64,000 nt of DNA from Zerene cesonia. Taxonomy: Eukaryota > Arthropoda > Insecta > Lepidoptera > Pieridae. The notes under the pieces are model-generated. The model did not search any database, was not told the DNA's origin, and saw nothing but the letters and a program-made list of their open reading frames with translations. The stretch lies in NCBI RefSeq assembly GCF_012273895.1, contig NC_052117.1:5836406-5900405 (forward strand). Reading direction: 5' to 3'. Made by a program: the position numbers and the translations under genes. Each line of letters starts with the position of its first letter. The stretch's first letter is position 1. This document shows positions 60,930 through 64,000 of this stretch, piece by piece.

Positions 60930-62446
60930 TCATGATCTCCGTCTGCATCTAAAAAGATTTTTGTAAGCTTTCCTGTATTCGTTTGACATTACTACGTAGA
61001 TCACTGGGTTCATACAGGAAGATAAATACAATAGGATGTAGGACGCCAACGTTGACGCTGGTACAGGATTTATGTCTCGTAACATCTTGGTTATTGTTAT
61101 TGGTAGATGGCACACGCAGAACGTCACCATAATGGCCATTATCATTGTCCCGAGTCGTCTATCCTTTCGTGTCGGGAGACTCAGTTTTAGCATCGCCATA
61201 GACTTTCTTAGAGCTGTCCTATGAAGTCTGTTCTCAGATCTTTTAGTTTCATCTCTACATTGAATCTGAAATGTTGCCGCCTTTTGAGTGGCCATATTTT
61301 CACTTTGTTCCGAATTGTTTTCCAAATTATCGCTACTGCTTACTTCAGGACCAGAAACTCTAACGGACATTGAATCCGATGAATCAATGGACGATGATTC
61401 AACGCACGATGGCTGCCCTCCCTTGTACGGTACACTTTTGGATTTTCTTGATGTTTTTCGAACTATGAAGAAAATACGAGTATAACATATGATTATCGCG
61501 ACGCAAGGAAGTATGAAGGCAGATAAAAACAGGATCTTCTTTGGCGATTGACCGTTCTTGTCATCAATAATGGAACAGGAGCCGATTTTTACGTCTAGTC
61601 CGAATCGGCCCCATTTATTCAAAGCTGTCGGTGTTAAAAGGCTGAAAGCTGCCATCCATATTACCACCAGCATAATACCTATGTTGCGAGTTTTATACAT
61701 CCTGTAAAAAGCGTAATAGCTGTAATAAATTACGTACCAAATTTCAATCTATTCATGTTACATATCCATTAAAGAATGTATCTTCCTGATTTCATGAAAA
61801 ATAGTATGGAGTATTAAATGTTTTAACGAGTTATAGTTTGTCGTATCAGAAAATATTCTATATTTGTGTTGGCAGTAACATGGCGACAAAAAGATTTTTA
61901 TAGCTTTTGTCCATCATATCAATTATGTAGTTATCGAAGACCTAGTAAGGTTAGAAGACCTAAGGGGAAGGGACCTAGAAGATCTGATTTATTTATTTTC
62001 ATAGAAATTTAAATACAATTTTATTCAATGACGGTTCAAACGTTTTCAAAATTGGAATTATCGATTTAAAAATGTGTGTTTTTGGTGTATTTTAAAATTG
62101 ATGTTTTTACTTCGTTAAAATATGTATTGTATGTGGTAGTCGAGCACGTTTTGGCATGCTTGTTGCCCGCTATGACATAAAAATAAAAATTGTCTGAAAA
62201 TACTTACTTTGGGTATAGTCTTGGGTGTGCGATCATTACATATCTATTGATTGTAATTGCCAGGACAGTGAAAAGTGAGGCGGCAACGAGACCATATCTC
62301 ATTATTGGATATAGCTTGCAGAATATAATGCCATGTTTCCAAGATCGATTAAGGAAGGTGGAATTGGCCAGGGGCAAATTGAAACAGCAGAACAACAGAT
62401 CTGAACACGACAAGTTCATAATGAATATTGCGGTTGCGTTGCGTAC
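60930..62446 (-). CDS. Rhodopsin-like GPCR, moody/Tre1-type (5' part missing)
   Basis: Two exons: 62208-62446 and 60930-61701, joined in phase, giving 336 residues from TM2 to the stop. The first exon has TM2 (FIMNLSCSDLLFCCFNLPLA) and TM3 ending in TINRYVMIAHPRLYPK, where NRY replaces DRY. The second has TM4, WGRFGLDVKIGSCSI in extracellular loop 2 and TM5. A long Ser-rich third intracellular loop (about 85 residues) follows, then TM6 and TM7 with NPVIY and a basic C-terminus FRCRRRS. The NRY box, the CSI(I)-D-xNGxSPKK loop and the MxxxYRKAYKN end are shared with the insect Tre1/moody receptors, which act in germ-cell migration and blood-brain-barrier glia. Moody and Tre1 cannot be told apart here. 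The first exon begins at an acceptor in phase 0; N-terminus and TM1 exons were not found up to 64000 and probably lie beyond the window. Confidence 0.92.
62132..62182 (+). repeat. Minimal internally deleted family B retroposon
   Basis: Head GTGGTAGTCGAGCACGTTTT is fused to the family 3' end GCCCGCTATGACATAAAAAT. Only about 50 bp remain. It lies in the GPCR intron, 25 bp from the donor of exon 62208-62446. Confidence 0.7.
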
Positions 62447-64000
62447 CTGTAAGAGAAGAAATTACATTAAATTCACAAACGAAGTCATACCAACGATGTT
62501 TTTTTTAATTTATATATGTAGGTACTACACTCGGTAACTATCGATATGGTTTAAATTTATTTAATTCATATTGTTTATTTTGATTTTTTTTTTGTCATAG
62601 CGGGCAAATGAGGTGGTGGTCCGCCTGATGGTAAGCGATCACCACCGCCCATGAACATTTGCAAAGGCAGCGGACTTTCATCGGCCCTAGCAATCTTCAG
62701 TACCAATAATACAATTATAAAACAGAATATTATAATAGGTGTTTAGTTTGTTGACATTCCACGCATAATAATTTGTAAAGTTATCGAGACATTCTTAGGC
62801 CGTTAATTAATGAGAACAGACACTTCATTTTTCCGACTTCACCCATAATATTTATTTAGTTATGACGTCATAATAATTGATAAGATAGCATAAATTTATG
62901 AAGGAATCACTTTTCGCGACATAGTTATGTGTTTTGATTAAGATAAGATAGTGCCACGCCTTCAGTCGCACCTATTAAGTACGCTTTAACGTTTCTATTA
63001 ATAAATAATATAATTTAAATTTATTTATCAGAAAAATAAAAACTTTGTTAATTATATGATTAATGATACAATGTTACAACGATAACAATTACATTTAAGT
63101 TTAATTAATCATTACAATACTAACCAAGCAAACAATTTATTTAGCAATAAAAAAAAATCTGTTGTACGCAACTGAACAAAGTACATTTCAATTTAAAATT
63201 GAGATAAGAGTATATATTTTAAAATTAAGAAATAAATTGTTTTTAATTGATCATATTAGGGTTAATCTCCGTCTTTGACAGTACAAAGCACAACACCATT
63301 ACAACCCTATAATTACCTTGCAGTACATACTCGTAGGTATTGGTTGTCTGGGGGTCAAGGGAGGCTACTATCAGTAATAATTAAATCCTAAAATAGATCG
63401 TCGTATATTCTAAAACATATTTCTTACTGATACATTATAGACATTACGAGAGTATGCGATTTGATAATGTTTGTTTATGAGCACAAGCTAAAATTTAATA
63501 CAAATTAAATTAGCAATTAATTTAAATTATTTTGTTGTTCATTTCTTATGTAATTGATGAATTTATTCATTCTGCTTAATGAAAAATAAGTGAAGATTAA
63601 TACTTTTTTAAGGTTTTTGTAATTTCACTATTATTGAGGAAATAACGACTCATTCGAATATGGATATTTTGAATATATCGTATACTGTAAATATTTAACA
63701 CGTCAGTACAGAGTACATTTTTATTGGGAATAATAGTTATTATAAAATCACAGTACGATCAAAGAGTAGTGCGAGTAGATCAAAACGAATTCAGAGTCTA
63801 CTATTTCTATTTGTTTCAAACAGTTAACGTTTTTTTTTGTTTCAATAAATATTCTTTTGAATTAAACTCATAAGTGTGTTTTCGCAAAAACATGATAAGT
63901 CATAAATTGTATTCTTTACTATTTGCACTTTGAATCACCCTGTGAAATACCTATCGTATGTCATTTATAAACAAATCAGTGACAAAGGGCATGATGAGCA
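62447..64000. other. AT-rich intron or upstream region of the GPCR gene
   Basis: No coding exon seen. A 5'-truncated family B retroposon in minus orientation lies at about 62597-62690 (TCATAGCGGGCAAATGAGGT, GCGATCACCACCGCCCATGA). The rest is AT-rich. Confidence 0.5.
62597..62690 (-). mobile_element. Family B retroposon, truncated copy
   Basis: The 3' end of the family in reverse (GGTCCGCCTGATGGTAAGCG), preceded by a T run (the reverse poly(A) tail). Confidence 0.75.

Overview
The window looks like nuclear DNA from a lepidopteran (butterfly or moth). It is AT-rich, its genes are intron-rich with GT/AG junctions, and it is littered with short retroposons of the kind found across Lepidoptera. 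The protein set (LIN52, a mitochondrial-clan P450, NAA50, hormone-sensitive lipase, WRAP53/TCAB1, a DOCK exon, a moody/Tre1-type GPCR) is an ordinary insect one. There is no prokaryotic or viral gene content. Two assembly gaps occur: 1000 N at 15403-16402 and 10 N at 20036-20045.

Left part (1-14.5 kb). lin-52 (+, 1483-3499, 4 exons) converges on a complete 10-exon mitochondrial-clan cytochrome P450 (-, 4180-8486). The P450 is divergent from NAA50 (+, 9282-10390, 3 exons) across about 0.8 kb. NAA50 converges on hormone-sensitive lipase over a 4-kb AT-rich stretch without recognisable exons.

Middle (14.5-34.6 kb). Hormone-sensitive lipase (-, 14466-29788) can be rebuilt as 15 phase-consistent exons encoding 817 residues, with HGGG, GDSAG, DPxLDD and PHGF motifs and an insect-specific regulatory insert. 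Its introns hold both gaps, a nested retroposon pair and a 29-bp-period array of X-box (RFX-type) motifs running into the splice donor of exon 10. WRAP53 (+, 31109-33789, 5 exons) is divergent from it. A lone DOCK DHR-2-like exon (-, 34323-34571) follows, with no neighbouring DOCK exons that I can see.

Right part (34.6-64 kb). About 26 kb has no convincing gene and carries retroposons, LINE remnants, hairpins and simple repeats. Two exons of a rhodopsin-like GPCR (-, 60930-62446; TM2 or TM3 through the C-terminus) follow; its 5' exons are presumably beyond the right edge.

The genes are housekeeping and metabolic neighbours rather than one pathway. I do not see a coherent undescribed multi-gene system. 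The best candidates for something new are the X-box minisatellite in the lipase gene, the altered I-helix of the P450, a possible short LIN52 isoform, and the orphan DOCK exon.
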